Assembly: GCA_903893945.1 (NCBI GenBank)
Contig: CAITOF010000052.1
Span: 1 to 64,000 of the forward strand
DNA length: 64,000 nt
Direction: 5' to 3'
Source of the DNA: an uncultured Oxalobacteraceae bacterium
GTDB lineage: Bacteria > Pseudomonadota > Gammaproteobacteria > Burkholderiales > Burkholderiaceae_D
Shown: piece after piece, positions 9,630 through 19,190 of the stretch
How positions within the stretch are numbered: position 1 is the first letter of the stretch
How the letters are laid out: the number at the start of each line of letters is the position of its first letter
Program-made: the position numbers and the translations under genes
The notes under the pieces: generated by a model
Told to the model about the DNA's origin: nothing
What the model saw: the letters and a program-made list of their open reading frames with translations, nothing else
The model's database searches: none

Positions 9630-11396
9630 ATGAAATCCCAAAGCAGCATTCAAACCTTAAAAGGCTTACTTCCATTCCTGAGTCCCTACAAAAAGCAGTT
9701 CTATCTGGCGGGCGTGGCTCTGCTGGTGGCCGCCAGCGCGACTCTGGCGATTCCCTACGCATTTCGCCAGATGATCGATATGGGCTTCAGCGGTCAGGGT
9801 AGCATTCAGCATGTTGACGCCGCCTTTCTGGGCCTGTTTGCCGTGGCCTGTGTGCTGGCGATAGCCACCGCAGCGCGGTTTTATATGGTGTCGTTACTGG
9901 GTGAACGTGTGACCACCGATATACGCAGTGCCGTCTATGAACATGTCATTGAACAAAGCCCCGAATTTTTCGAAACAACCCAGACCGGTGAGGTGCTGTC
10001 GCGCCTGACCACCGACACGACCTTGATTCAAACCATGGTCGGTACCAGCATTTCCATGGCCCTGCGCAATACCCTGCTGTTTCTGGGCGGACTGGTCATG
10101 CTGTTTATTACCAGCCCCAAATTGTCATCGATCATCATTTTGGCGCTCGCTTTTGTGGTGTTGCCCATCGTTTTTTTTGGCCGCCGGGTCAGAACCCTGT
10201 CGCGTGATTCACAGGACAAAATTGCTGATTCGTCGGGCCTGGCAGGTGAAATTCTGAATGCCATGCCTATCGTTCAGGCCTATACCCAGGAACCGTTTGA
10301 AGCCGCGCGCTTTAAGCTGTCGGTGGAAAACGCCTTTAAAGCGGCCATGCGCCGGATTCGTGCGCGCACCTATCTGACTGCCATTGCCATTCTGCTGGTG
10401 TTTGGCGCCATCGTGTTTGTGTTGTGGCTCGGTGCGCACGCCGTGATGAATAAAACCATGACGGGCGGCGAGCTGAGCCAGTTCATCCTGTATGCCACCA
10501 TTGTGGCCGGCGCGGTTGGCGCCCTGTCCGAGGTCATGGGCGACGCGCAGCGCGCTGCCGGTGCGACCGAACGGCTGCTGGAGTTACTTGCGGCTCAGAG
10601 CAATATTGTGGATCCGGTCAACCCGAAACCGCTGCCGCCGCGCTCGTCGAATGGTGCAACACTGACCTTGAACGAGATTCGTTTTCATTATCCGTCACGA
10701 CCCGACAGCAATGCGTTATCCCATTTATCCCTTGCTGTCCGGGCGGGTGAAACCGTCGCGGTCGTCGGTTCATCGGGTGCAGGCAAAACCACCCTGTTCC
10801 AGTTGCTGTTACGTTTTTATGATCCGCAGCAGGGCCAGATTGATCTGGACGGCATTAACATTCGCGACATCAGTTTGCGCACTTTGCGAAACACCATCGG
10901 CATAGTGCCGCAGGACACAGTGATATTTTCAGCCAACGCCATGGAGAATATCCGCTATGGCCGCATCGGCGCCACCGACGATGAAGTCGTCGCGGCAGCC
11001 AGGATGGCAGCAGCCCATGAATTTATTGAAAAACTGCCTGAAGGCTACCAGTCGTTTTTGGGAGAGCGCGGCGTGCGGTTGTCGGGTGGTCAGCGCCAAC
11101 GGATTTCAATTGCACGAGCCCTGCTGAAGAATCCGGCGCTGCTGCTGCTCGATGAAGCCACCAGTGCGCTGGACGCGGAATCGGAACGACTGGTGCAAGG
11201 CGCGCTCGAATCTGCCATGAAAGGCCGGACAACCCTGGTGATTGCCCATCGCCTGGCAACGGTACAGAAAGCCGACCGGATTCTGGTTATGGAACACGGA
11301 CATATCGTTGAAACCGGCACGCACAGCACGCTGGTTGCTGAAGGTGGCATTTACGCCAAATTGGCCGCGCTGCAGTTTCAGACATTTGAGTCTTAA
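9630..11396 (+). CDS. MsbA-related ABC exporter, fused permease/ATPase
   Basis: 588 residues from the ATG at 9630; a TTG 42 bases upstream would extend the frame, but MKSQSSIQTLKGLLPFLSPY matches family N-termini better. It has an N-terminal six-helix exporter domain (about 25-310) and a C-terminal nucleotide-binding domain with Walker A GSSGAGKTTL, signature LSGGQRQRISIARAL, Walker B LLLLDEATSALD and the H-loop VIAHRL. The organisation matches the MsbA-related homodimeric exporters of proteobacteria. The substrate (lipid, drug or other) cannot be read from the sequence. It lies between the GGDEF gene and a small HhH gene on the same strand. Confidence 0.9.
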   Translation: MKSQSSIQTLKGLLPFLSPYKKQFYLAGVALLVAASATLAIPYAFRQMIDMGFSGQGSIQHVDAAFLGLFAVACVLAIATAARFYMVSLLGERVTTDIRSAVYEHVIEQSPEFFETTQTGEVLSRLTTDTTLIQTMVGTSISMALRNTLLFLGGLVMLFITSPKLSSIIILALAFVVLPIVFFGRRVRTLSRDSQDKIADSSGLAGEILNAMPIVQAYTQEPFEAARFKLSVENAFKAAMRRIRARTYLTAIAILLVFGAIVFVLWLGAHAVMNKTMTGGELSQFILYATIVAGAVGALSEVMGDAQRAAGATERLLELLAAQSNIVDPVNPKPLPPRSSNGATLTLNEIRFHYPSRPDSNALSHLSLAVRAGETVAVVGSSGAGKTTLFQLLLRFYDPQQGQIDLDGINIRDISLRTLRNTIGIVPQDTVIFSANAMENIRYGRIGATDDEVVAAARMAAAHEFIEKLPEGYQSFLGERGVRLSGGQRQRISIARALLKNPALLLLDEATSALDAESERLVQGALESAMKGRTTLVIAHRLATVQKADRILVMEHGHIVETGTHSTLVAEGGIYAKLAALQFQTFES

Positions 11397-11419
11397 CCGT
11401 CTATTGATTTTTTTTACCC

Positions 11420-11704
11420 ATGAATTCAACTGCTGACCGGACTCACATAAAGAAGCTCGAGGATTTACCGAATGTCGGCAAGGCCACTGCCGCAGATTTA
11501 CGGTTGCTGGGAATCGAAAACGCAGAACAACTGCGCGGCCAGGATCCACTTGTGCTGTACCAGCGCTTGGGCGAACTGACGGGCCAGAGGCAGGATCCGT
11601 GTGTGCTCGACGTCATGATGTCTGTGGTCCGTTATATGGACGGTGGGCCGGAATTGCCCTGGTGGTCCTATACCAAGGAACGCAAACAGACCTACAAGAT
11701 TTAG
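11420..11704 (+). CDS. Small helix-hairpin-helix protein of the Cdd1 family
   Basis: 94 residues. LEDLPNVGKATAADLRLLGI is a helix-hairpin-helix of the TfoX C-terminal/Cdd1 (pathogenicity locus) type, followed by the conserved DPCVLDVMMSVVRYMDGG and the PWWSYTKERK ending. Proteins of this family are small and usually uncharacterised; nonspecific nucleic acid binding is plausible from the motif. It begins 23 bases after the ABC exporter and is convergent with the Lrp-type regulator, eight bases away. Confidence 0.85.
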   Translation: MNSTADRTHIKKLEDLPNVGKATAADLRLLGIENAEQLRGQDPLVLYQRLGELTGQRQDPCVLDVMMSVVRYMDGGPELPWWSYTKERKQTYKI

Positions 11705-11712
11705 CCGGACTG

Positions 11713-12159
11713 TCAGAGCGCGCTGCGATCAATGCGTTTGCTCAGGATAATGGAGGTTGAGGTCTGGCGCACGCCCTCAAGATCGCCAATCTGGTCGAGT
11801 AATTTGTCCAGATCTTCGGTGCTGGTACATCGCAACGTCATCATGTAATCAATGGATCCGCTGACAGCATACAGGGTCTCGACTTCCGGCCATTGCTGCA
11901 ATAATTTCACCAGCGCCGAGGCCGACTTGGGTTCGATTGACATCCCGACATAAGCACGTACCCCAGACTGGAACAGGGATTGATCCAGCCGTACGCCGTA
12001 GCCCGCAATGATGCCGCGTTGCTCCAGTGCCGCAATTCTGGCAATCACCGTGGTTCTTGCCATGCCTATTTTTTTAGCTATGATAGTCACAGGCAGGCGG
12101 GCATTATCCATGAGCAAGGCTAGTATCTGATTGTCAACTTTATCCAGGCTTGGCTTCAT
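11713..12159 (-). CDS. Lrp/AsnC family transcriptional regulator
   Basis: 148 residues from the ATG at 12159, chosen because a GGGAG-type RBS lies at proper spacing upstream; the longer frame from 12201 lacks one. The N-terminal HTH (LDKVDNQILALLMDNARLPV through MARTTVIARIAALEQRGII) is followed by a C-terminal RAM ligand domain. It is divergent from a saccharopine-dehydrogenase-type gene and an ALDH7-type gene, so it probably controls that amino acid catabolic pair, likely in response to lysine. Regulation is inferred from position. Confidence 0.92.
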   Translation of the reverse strand: MKPSLDKVDNQILALLMDNARLPVTIIAKKIGMARTTVIARIAALEQRGIIAGYGVRLDQSLFQSGVRAYVGMSIEPKSASALVKLLQQWPEVETLYAVSGSIDYMMTLRCTSTEDLDKLLDQIGDLEGVRQTSTSIILSKRIDRSAL

Positions 12160-12175
12160 TTCAGTCTCCCTCTTT

Positions 12176-12205
12176 GTCATATTTGAACAATTATTCGTCA
12201 TATTG
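12176..12205. promoter_or_regulatory. Repeated GTCATATT elements, possible Lrp-type operator
   Basis: GTCATATT occurs at 12176 and 12197, 21 bases apart (two helical turns); a related ATGACA element on the other strand lies at about 12220. They fall in the 200-base divergent interval between the regulator and the dehydrogenase pair. Binding by the adjacent Lrp-like protein is a guess from spacing and position. Confidence 0.35.
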
Positions 12206-12357
12206 TAGCGTATTTCATCATTATGACACTAACTTGTTCTCTATTATCTGACAAAAAAGCCCTCTAAACTTCCGCCATTAACGCCCAACAGTTAGCACAT
12301 GGCACGTCACCCGTGCCGCTCACTGATAAAAACGACCCACCCAAAAGGAGATCCAAC

Positions 12358-13449
12358 ATGACAACCAAACTTATATTATTAGGCGCAGGCAAAATTGGCG
12401 ACGCAATTCTGAATCTGTTATCGCACACCGGCGACTATCACATCACGGTAGCTGATCGCGATGCAGAGCGTCTGGACTATGTGACCAAAGCGGCGTTTCC
12501 AAACACCACCTGTATCAAGGTTGATCTGTCGGATAAAGCGGCGGTCACGGAAATCATCAAAGGACATCAGGTTACCATGTCGGCGTGTCCGTATTTCCTG
12601 ACACCGATCATTGCTGCCGCGGCCAAACAGGCAAAATCCCATTACTTTGACCTGACCGAAGACGTCGAAAGCACACGCGTTGTAAAGCATCTGGCAGAAA
12701 ACGCAGAAACTGCCTTCATCCCGCAATGCGGACTGGCACCGGGATTCATTTCCATCGTGGCCAATGACGTAGCAAAACATTTTGATTCCCTGCGCGATGT
12801 CAGCATGCGCGTTGGTGCCCTGCCCATCTATCCCAATAACGCACTGAAGTACAACCTGACCTGGAGCACAGACGGCCTGATCAATGAATATTGCAATCCT
12901 TGTGAAGCAATCGTCGACGGCCAGTTACGTGAAACATCCCCCCTCGAAGAAGTGGAACATTTCTCCCTGGATGGTATCGATTATGAAGCATTCAATACCT
13001 CCGGTGGTCTGGGTACCCTGTGCGAGAGCCTTGCCGGCAAAGTACAGAATCTGAATTACAAAACCGTGCGCTATCCGGGTCACCGTGACATCATCAAAAT
13101 GCTGGTACGTGATCTGCAGTTGGGCCAGATTGATCGCCGCCCGATTCTGAAAGAAGTCATGGAAACTGCGATACCAATCACCAAACAGGACGTGGTGCTG
13201 GTGTTCGTCAGTGTCTGCGGAATTCGTGACGGCCGCCTGGAACAGGAATCGTATGCCAAGAAAATCTATAGCCAGAAAGTCAATGGCCAGTTATTGTCTG
13301 CCATACAGCTAACCACAGCCTCGGGCATTTGCGCCATGGTGGATATGCTGGTTCAGGGTCAATTACCGCAAATCGGCATGGTTCGTCAGGAGCAGGCCAC
13401 TCTGGCTGATTTCCTGGCAAACCGTTTCGGTCAATACTACGCCGTTTAA
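12358..13449 (+). CDS. Saccharopine dehydrogenase family enzyme, probable lysine 6-dehydrogenase
   Basis: 363 residues from the ATG at 12358, which has an AAAGGAGAT RBS. The N-terminal Rossmann fold KLILLGAGKIGDAILNLL is typical of the saccharopine dehydrogenase superfamily, and GLAPGFISIVAND is a family motif. The length and the pairing with an ALDH7-type aldehyde dehydrogenase under an Lrp-like regulator resemble bacterial lysine 6-dehydrogenase operons, in which L-lysine is oxidised to 2-aminoadipate 6-semialdehyde. A saccharopine dehydrogenase role, needing a separate lysine-ketoglutarate reductase, is the main alternative; none is in the window. Confidence 0.85.
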   Translation: MTTKLILLGAGKIGDAILNLLSHTGDYHITVADRDAERLDYVTKAAFPNTTCIKVDLSDKAAVTEIIKGHQVTMSACPYFLTPIIAAAAKQAKSHYFDLTEDVESTRVVKHLAENAETAFIPQCGLAPGFISIVANDVAKHFDSLRDVSMRVGALPIYPNNALKYNLTWSTDGLINEYCNPCEAIVDGQLRETSPLEEVEHFSLDGIDYEAFNTSGGLGTLCESLAGKVQNLNYKTVRYPGHRDIIKMLVRDLQLGQIDRRPILKEVMETAIPITKQDVVLVFVSVCGIRDGRLEQESYAKKIYSQKVNGQLLSAIQLTTASGICAMVDMLVQGQLPQIGMVRQEQATLADFLANRFGQYYAV

Positions 13450-13470
13450 CACAAACACATCCAGGTGACC

Positions 13471-14979
13471 ATGATGAATAACATCCATGATTTACTCAAG
13501 GAATTGGGCGTAGATTTGACACCCTATTCCGGTAACCAGATTCACAGTGTCTCGCCTGTTGACGGACAGACACTGGCCAGCCTGCGCGCGGACAACAGCG
13601 CGCACGTAGCGGCAAAAATCGGGTCGGCCCAGGCAGCCCATCTGAAATGGCGCGAGGTTCCAGCGCCCCGTCGCGGCGAACTGGTCCGCTTGTTCGGTGA
13701 AGAATTACGTCTGCACAAAGCGGCGCTGGGGCAGTTGGTGACCCTCGAGGCCGGCAAAATTGTGCAGGAAGGTTTGGGTGAAGTGCAGGAAATGATTGAT
13801 ATCTGCGACTTTGCCGTGGGTCTGTCACGACAGCTCTATGGCTTGACCATCGCCTCTGAGCGTCCTGGTCATCGAATGATGGAACAATGGCATCCTGTCG
13901 GTGTGGTGGGGGTGATCTCCGCGTTTAATTTCCCTGTGGCGGTTTGGGCATGGAACGCCGCCCTGGCTTTTGTCTGCGGCAATAGCGTTACCTGGAAGCC
14001 GTCTGAGAAGACGCCGCTGACAGCCATTGCTGTTCACAGTTTATTCATGAAAGCGGTGGCCCGCTTTGGTGCCGAGGCACCTGCTGGTCTGGCTGAATTA
14101 ATTATCGGTAACAGTGACGCGGGTATTGCCATGGTGGACGATCGCCGTGTTGCCGTGGTGAGCGCCACAGGAAGTACCCGCATGGGACGTGATGTTGCCC
14201 AGCGTTGTGCAGCACGCCTGGCACGCACCATTCTGGAATTGGGCGGCAATAACGCCATGATAGTTGCGCCCAGCGCCGATATTGAAATGGCATTACGCGG
14301 CATTACATTCTCTGCTGTCGGTACCGCGGGTCAGCGCTGTACAACACTGCGTCGCCTGTTTGTACACGACAGCGTCTATGACGTCGTCGTTCCACGTCTG
14401 AAGAAAATCTACGCCGGACTGCCCATAGGCAATCCATTAGAGACAACCACCCTGATTGGACCGCTGATTGATGCTCACGCCTATTCGGCAATGCAACTGG
14501 CATTGACTACGGCGGTATCTGAAAAAGGCGTGGTATTTGGTGGTGAGCGTGCCAAAGTGGAAAACGGTGGTGATGGTTACTACGTGCACCCTGCCCTGGT
14601 TGAAATGCCGACCCAGACAGCGTCCATGCACCATGAAACCTTTGCGCCGATTTTATACATCGTTCGCTATACGGACCTGAAACAGGCCATAGACTGGAAT
14701 AACGAAGTACCTCAAGGACTGTCGTCCTCGATTTTCACGACCGACCTACGCGAAGCAGAAAAATTCATGTGCGACAGTGGCAGTGACTGCGGCATTGCCA
14801 ATGTCAATATCGGTCCTTCCGGTGCTGAAATCGGCGGTGCTTTTGGCGGTGAAAAAGATACCGGTGGTGGCCGTGAATCAGGATCCGATGCATGGAAAGC
14901 GTATATGCGCCGGTCGACCAATACGATTAATTACAGCCATGCGTTGCCGTTGGCCCAGGGTATCAGTTTTGAAATTTGA
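13471..14979 (+). CDS. ALDH7-type aldehyde dehydrogenase, probable aminoadipate-semialdehyde dehydrogenase
   Basis: 502 residues from the ATG at 13471 (ATG at 13474 or GTG at 13465 are alternatives). The catalytic cysteine is in TAGQRCTTLRRLF and the glutamate in LELGGNNAMIV. The C-terminal GGEKDTGGGRESGSDAWK is diagnostic of the antiquitin/ALDH7 group, which oxidises 2-aminoadipate 6-semialdehyde (the piperideine-6-carboxylate equivalent) to 2-aminoadipate. It follows the dehydrogenase by about 20 bases in one operon. A strong terminator lies just downstream. Confidence 0.9.
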   Translation: MMNNIHDLLKELGVDLTPYSGNQIHSVSPVDGQTLASLRADNSAHVAAKIGSAQAAHLKWREVPAPRRGELVRLFGEELRLHKAALGQLVTLEAGKIVQEGLGEVQEMIDICDFAVGLSRQLYGLTIASERPGHRMMEQWHPVGVVGVISAFNFPVAVWAWNAALAFVCGNSVTWKPSEKTPLTAIAVHSLFMKAVARFGAEAPAGLAELIIGNSDAGIAMVDDRRVAVVSATGSTRMGRDVAQRCAARLARTILELGGNNAMIVAPSADIEMALRGITFSAVGTAGQRCTTLRRLFVHDSVYDVVVPRLKKIYAGLPIGNPLETTTLIGPLIDAHAYSAMQLALTTAVSEKGVVFGGERAKVENGGDGYYVHPALVEMPTQTASMHHETFAPILYIVRYTDLKQAIDWNNEVPQGLSSSIFTTDLREAEKFMCDSGSDCGIANVNIGPSGAEIGGAFGGEKDTGGGRESGSDAWKAYMRRSTNTINYSHALPLAQGISFEI

Positions 14980-15001
14980 ATTTACCTGATCAGGACCCGA
15001 T

Positions 15002-15036
15002 ATGGCGCGCTGTGCAGAACAGCGCGCCATTTTTTT
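15002..15036 (+). terminator. Rho-independent terminator after the aldehyde dehydrogenase
   Basis: Perfect 12-bp stem ATGGCGCGCTGT/ACAGCGCGCCAT with a five-base loop, followed by seven T residues. It lies 22 bases past the stop codon. Confidence 0.95.
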
Positions 15037-15087
15037 CAGGTAGAGCGGGCTTCAGATCCCGGTTCGCAGTCCGAGCACAGCGCAAGG

Positions 15088-16236
15088 CTAATATTTGAAA
15101 ACAGTGCCTTGACCATACGCGCCGCCATATCCGGTGGTTCCAAGCAGATAACTTCCGCTCTTGTCGAAAGTCAGTCCGCCTGATGGGTACCCGCCGTCTG
15201 AACCTCCGGAAAACGAATACAGTTCGGTCACCGTCGCGGGTAATGTGGTAGTGACACTGTATAACGTGCCGTAGCCATTTTTTCCACCACTAACGGTCGT
15301 GCCATACAGATACGAGTCAACTTTATCGGCAATGACGCCTGCCTCGTCGTAGGACGTTGCAACGTTTGCCAGGAGCTCCTGCCCATAGGGAAAGGTGGTC
15401 GATATTTTAGATATCGTTTTCCCGGACGCTGTATTGACCACGCTGTAGAGATGCTCACCATTCTTGTCAGGCACCAGGGCCGGATGGTTTGCCCAGTCCG
15501 GACGACCCATCAACTTCGGATAGGCATACATGACAATTGCGGGCGCACCCGTCGAGCGGTTAATTTTGAACATCGTACCGCTTCCGTTCTGGCCACCGAA
15601 CGTGGTTGTTCCGTATAGATTCCCTTTGCTGTCGACCACCAGCGCGTTGACCGACTCATATCCGGTTGTCGCTGGGTCAAAGGCATAGAGGGCTTTAAAT
15701 TGGTTGGGTGAGTTGCCTGGTACCATGAATATGGTGCCTTTGTTGTTACTGCCTCCACCCGCTACGGTCGTTCCATAAAGCATTCCGCTGCTATCCATGA
15801 CAAGACCGGCGAAGGGATGGCTGCCATCGGTACCACCTGAAAATGAATGGAGCGCCTGTTCGGAGCAGATCACCTGAACCTGGGTTACGTTGGACGTCAT
15901 GGACGGACTGTAATTGTCTGAGGCTGTGCAGGTTTGTCCCACGGGCTGTGTAGCGACTGTCACGGTATAGCTTGCGCCCTGGTTCAGGGGTGAGTTGAAC
16001 GTGAAGTGGCCGTCTGATGTCACAGTCAGCGTGTCAGTGCCATTATTTACCAAGGTGACCTGCTGACCGTGCGCCAGGCCGGTCAGCATGCCGGAAAGGG
16101 TAAATCTGCCACCCGAATCACTGACGGCGCCACTTTGGCTTTGTCCTTGAAGGCCGCCGCCGCAAGCCGACATCAGTAAGCTCATTGACAGCCACCACGT
16201 GCGGTAAATCGCGGCGAAACGGGTTCGTGTTCTCAT
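15088..16236 (-). CDS. GloVer tandem-repeat lipoprotein, shorter paralogue
   Basis: 382 residues from the ATG at 16236, chosen for its AGGAG RBS; a longer frame runs back into the upstream gene. The N-terminus is a lipoprotein signal (WWLSMSLLMSACGGG), followed by one beta-rich module (FTLSGMLTGLAHGQQVTLVNN...) and four to five repeats built on LYGTTxxGGxxxxGTxF, the GloVer repeat of choice-of-anchor proteins. One internal unit is degenerate (EHLYSVVNTASGK). The function is unknown; a beta-propeller-like envelope protein is plausible. It is 52 bases downstream of a larger paralogue on the same strand. Confidence 0.82.
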   Translation of the reverse strand: MRTRTRFAAIYRTWWLSMSLLMSACGGGLQGQSQSGAVSDSGGRFTLSGMLTGLAHGQQVTLVNNGTDTLTVTSDGHFTFNSPLNQGASYTVTVATQPVGQTCTASDNYSPSMTSNVTQVQVICSEQALHSFSGGTDGSHPFAGLVMDSSGMLYGTTVAGGGSNNKGTIFMVPGNSPNQFKALYAFDPATTGYESVNALVVDSKGNLYGTTTFGGQNGSGTMFKINRSTGAPAIVMYAYPKLMGRPDWANHPALVPDKNGEHLYSVVNTASGKTISKISTTFPYGQELLANVATSYDEAGVIADKVDSYLYGTTVSGGKNGYGTLYSVTTTLPATVTELYSFSGGSDGGYPSGGLTFDKSGSYLLGTTGYGGAYGQGTVFKY

Positions 16237-16288
16237 TCTTCGGCTCCTGTTATCAGATTGATCTGGTGGTGTGAGGCCATGCCATGCA

Positions 16289-19168
16289 TTAGTACTGGTA
16301 CACCGTACCGCCGTTAAACGCTCCGCCCAGTGCCGTTGTGCCATACAGGGTGTTTCCGGCGTTATTCATCAGCAGACCACCCACCGGGTTGCCACCATCG
16401 GTGCCTGCTGTAAATGAATACAATACCGTTTCGCTGTAAGGCGAAGCCGTCGTCAGCTTGAACAGCGTACCGTTGCTCGCGGTGCCGCCGGCTATTGTGG
16501 TGCCATACAGATTGCCGCTGCCATCCATGACCAGGTTTGACGACGGCTGCCCGCCATCCTTTCTGCCAGAAAACGAATACAGGACAGATTCCGTGTAAGG
16601 CGATAACGTGGCGACTTTATAGACCGTGCCTTGCCCATTTGCACCACCGGCCGCTGTTGTACCGTACAGAAAGGTCTCAGCGGGATCCAGTACAAGATCG
16701 CTTTTGGGATTGAAACCGTCCGTACCCTGCCCGAATGTATGTAGAACGGTCGGGACGCCGGTCGACGTGTTTAACTTAAACACCGTGCCGCTACCGCCGC
16801 TTTTGGACGCTTTGGCACCGAAGGTTGAACCGTACAGGTTGCCCTTGCTGTCTATAACCAGTCCTGCTTCAGGGTTGCCGTCCGACGGTCCGGCGGAGAA
16901 GGAATACAGCACCGTTTCGACATAGGGGGCCACGCGTGATATCTTGAATACCGTGCCCGCCGAGTTCGCCCCGCCAACGCAGGTAGTGCCATACAGAGTT
17001 CCCTGATTGTCCGATACCAGGCCGCCATACGGTTGACTGCCGTCGTCGCCCCCTGAAAACGAATGCAGCACCGTTTCAGTAATCGTCGGACGGACCGAAA
17101 TCATAAACACGGTACCATCGCCACTGGTGCCGCCGGCCGTTGTGGTGCCATAGAGATTTCCATTGGTATCGACAACCAGTTTTCCTTTGGGATAAGCACC
17201 ATCTGTGCCGCCAGCGAACGAATAAAGTAGCTGCTCGCCGGTTGCCGTGATTTTAAATACCGCGCCCAGATTATTGGCGCCGCCCAGCATCGTAGTGCCA
17301 TACAGATTTCCGCTCGCGTCAGAAACCAGCGCGCTTTCAGACAGCAGACCATCGGTTGCGGGGGCAAACGAATTCAGGATTGTCAGCGGGTAGGACAGCG
17401 CGCCCTGCAACGTTGACGCGGTATACAGTGCCACCGGAGCACTGGCGGGCGCCCACAACCCGCCGGGATTCACCATAAACACGGCGCCATCATTATTGGT
17501 CCCGCCCGCCGAGGTACCGACTAATGCATCCATACTGTTGACCAGCAAACTGGCCTGGGGATTGTAGTGAGGCTCAGCGTTTGTCGGCAGAGAATAAAGG
17601 ATTGCGGGCAGTTGCGTTGTGGAGGTCAGGCTTGCCGCGAAAACGGTGCCTGCCTGATTGGTGCCACCAGAGCTGGTGGTACCGTATACAAATGTCCCGT
17701 TCGGATCGAGTACCACACCTGCCATCGGCTTTCCGCCATCGGATCCATTTGCAAATGAATACATGATATTTTCTGTGCCATTGCTGGCGGTCAGATTAAA
17801 TAATGTCCCTGCTCCATTTTCACCGCCGTTCATGGTGGTCCCATACAGACGGCCAAAGGCATCGATGGCCAGTCCGGCAACCGGATTGGCACCATCGGGA
17901 GCACCCGCAAAGGAATACACAATGGATTCCGTGTTTGTGGCGGTGGCCAGCGCAAACACCGTTCCCGCATTATTGGCCCCACCCAATTCCGTTGTACCAT
18001 AAAGCACATTATTGCCGCTGTTAAAGACCAGATTCGAGACTGGATTGGCACCGTCCGTGCCACCGGCAAAGGAATACAGAACCGTTTCATTGCCCGGTGC
18101 TGTCGTACTGACCCTGAATACCGTACCAAGCCCATAGGTGCCACCGCCTTCGGTAGTTCCATACAGTTCACCGTGGGCGCTGTCTAACAGCAAACCGGTA
18201 TAGGGATTGATGCCATCACTACCGCCCATAAACGAATGCAGTACGGATTTTGTATAGGGTGCGGCGGTCGTCAGACTGAATACCGTACCGTTGTCACCGG
18301 GCCCACCATTTTGGGTGGTGCCATATAACAGGCTACCGTCGCTGCTGATCGTCAGACCTGTCTGGGGACTACTGCCGTCGACACCACCTGCAAACGAATA
18401 CAACTCCGACACGATACCGGCGGGTGTCACCATGAACACGCTACCGTGACCATATCTGCCACCGTTGTAAGCGGTGCCGTAAAGGTTACCGTTGCTATCG
18501 GCAACCAGGCCTGGATTGGGATACGCCGTCGAATGGAATGCGTCAAATGAATAGATCGTTTTAACGGTTTCCGGTACACAGGACACACTGATATTGCGGA
18601 TGTCGGCGACGATATCGTTGCCAGTCCCGTTTGTTACCGCGCAGGTACTTGTGAGGGGCTTGTTCGCCACCGTGACCGAGTAGGCACTGCCAAGTGCGAC
18701 CGATTCCGGAAAGGTAAACGAACCATCGGTGGACAGCGCAAGTGCATGCGTGGTGTCCATGTTATCCAGCAGGGTTATCTGCTGCCCGGGTGCCAGGCCG
18801 CTTAATGATCCGGATATCACCACCGCGCTATCCGCGCAGGTGACAAGCACATTATTGATGTCGGCGGTGACGATCAGTCCGCTGTTACTGGTCGCGGTAC
18901 AGATCTGTCCTTCGGGTTGACTTTTAACGGTGACCGTATAGGTGCCGCCCGCTGCAACCGGTGAACTGAATGTGAAACCGCCGTTAAAACTGACTGTGAG
19001 CGGATCTCCATCGTTATTCACCAGCGTGACATCGTTGCCCAGATCCAGTCCTCTAACCGTTCCGGAAATGGTGTAGTTGGGAGTGCCACTGCCACCGCAG
19101 CCTGCAAGTGTTGAAGCCGTTGCCATTAATAGTACGTAAAGTACGGACCTGACATCAGATTTTTTCAT
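16289..19168 (-). CDS. GloVer tandem-repeat lipoprotein, large paralogue
   Basis: 959 residues. Lipoprotein signal with lipobox LAGC near residue 23, then two copies of a roughly 75-residue module (ISGTVRGLDLGNDVTLVNND... and ISGSLSGLAPGQQITLLDN...). About 14 repeats of 45-55 residues follow, each with YSFxGGxDGxxPxxGL and LYGTTxxGGxxxxGTVF. One unit (LVGTSAGG) and another (LYGSTFGAKAS) are diverged. The protein ends abruptly at the last repeat (GGTVYQY). The neighbour downstream shares the same design, so the pair looks like a duplication. It is predicted to be anchored in the envelope; the ligand is unknown. Confidence 0.85.
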   Translation of the reverse strand: MKKSDVRSVLYVLLMATASTLAGCGGSGTPNYTISGTVRGLDLGNDVTLVNNDGDPLTVSFNGGFTFSSPVAAGGTYTVTVKSQPEGQICTATSNSGLIVTADINNVLVTCADSAVVISGSLSGLAPGQQITLLDNMDTTHALALSTDGSFTFPESVALGSAYSVTVANKPLTSTCAVTNGTGNDIVADIRNISVSCVPETVKTIYSFDAFHSTAYPNPGLVADSNGNLYGTAYNGGRYGHGSVFMVTPAGIVSELYSFAGGVDGSSPQTGLTISSDGSLLYGTTQNGGPGDNGTVFSLTTAAPYTKSVLHSFMGGSDGINPYTGLLLDSAHGELYGTTEGGGTYGLGTVFRVSTTAPGNETVLYSFAGGTDGANPVSNLVFNSGNNVLYGTTELGGANNAGTVFALATATNTESIVYSFAGAPDGANPVAGLAIDAFGRLYGTTMNGGENGAGTLFNLTASNGTENIMYSFANGSDGGKPMAGVVLDPNGTFVYGTTSSGGTNQAGTVFAASLTSTTQLPAILYSLPTNAEPHYNPQASLLVNSMDALVGTSAGGTNNDGAVFMVNPGGLWAPASAPVALYTASTLQGALSYPLTILNSFAPATDGLLSESALVSDASGNLYGTTMLGGANNLGAVFKITATGEQLLYSFAGGTDGAYPKGKLVVDTNGNLYGTTTAGGTSGDGTVFMISVRPTITETVLHSFSGGDDGSQPYGGLVSDNQGTLYGTTCVGGANSAGTVFKISRVAPYVETVLYSFSAGPSDGNPEAGLVIDSKGNLYGSTFGAKASKSGGSGTVFKLNTSTGVPTVLHTFGQGTDGFNPKSDLVLDPAETFLYGTTAAGGANGQGTVYKVATLSPYTESVLYSFSGRKDGGQPSSNLVMDGSGNLYGTTIAGGTASNGTLFKLTTASPYSETVLYSFTAGTDGGNPVGGLLMNNAGNTLYGTTALGGAFNGGTVYQY

Positions 19169-19190
19169 TGTGTTTCTCCGAAGGTTAGTA

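Noticed and set aside
16289-19168. Regular DNA repeats that could suggest a CRISPR array
   Set aside because: The repeats are translated GloVer units of 45-55 codons with varied DNA, not short identical repeats with unique spacers.
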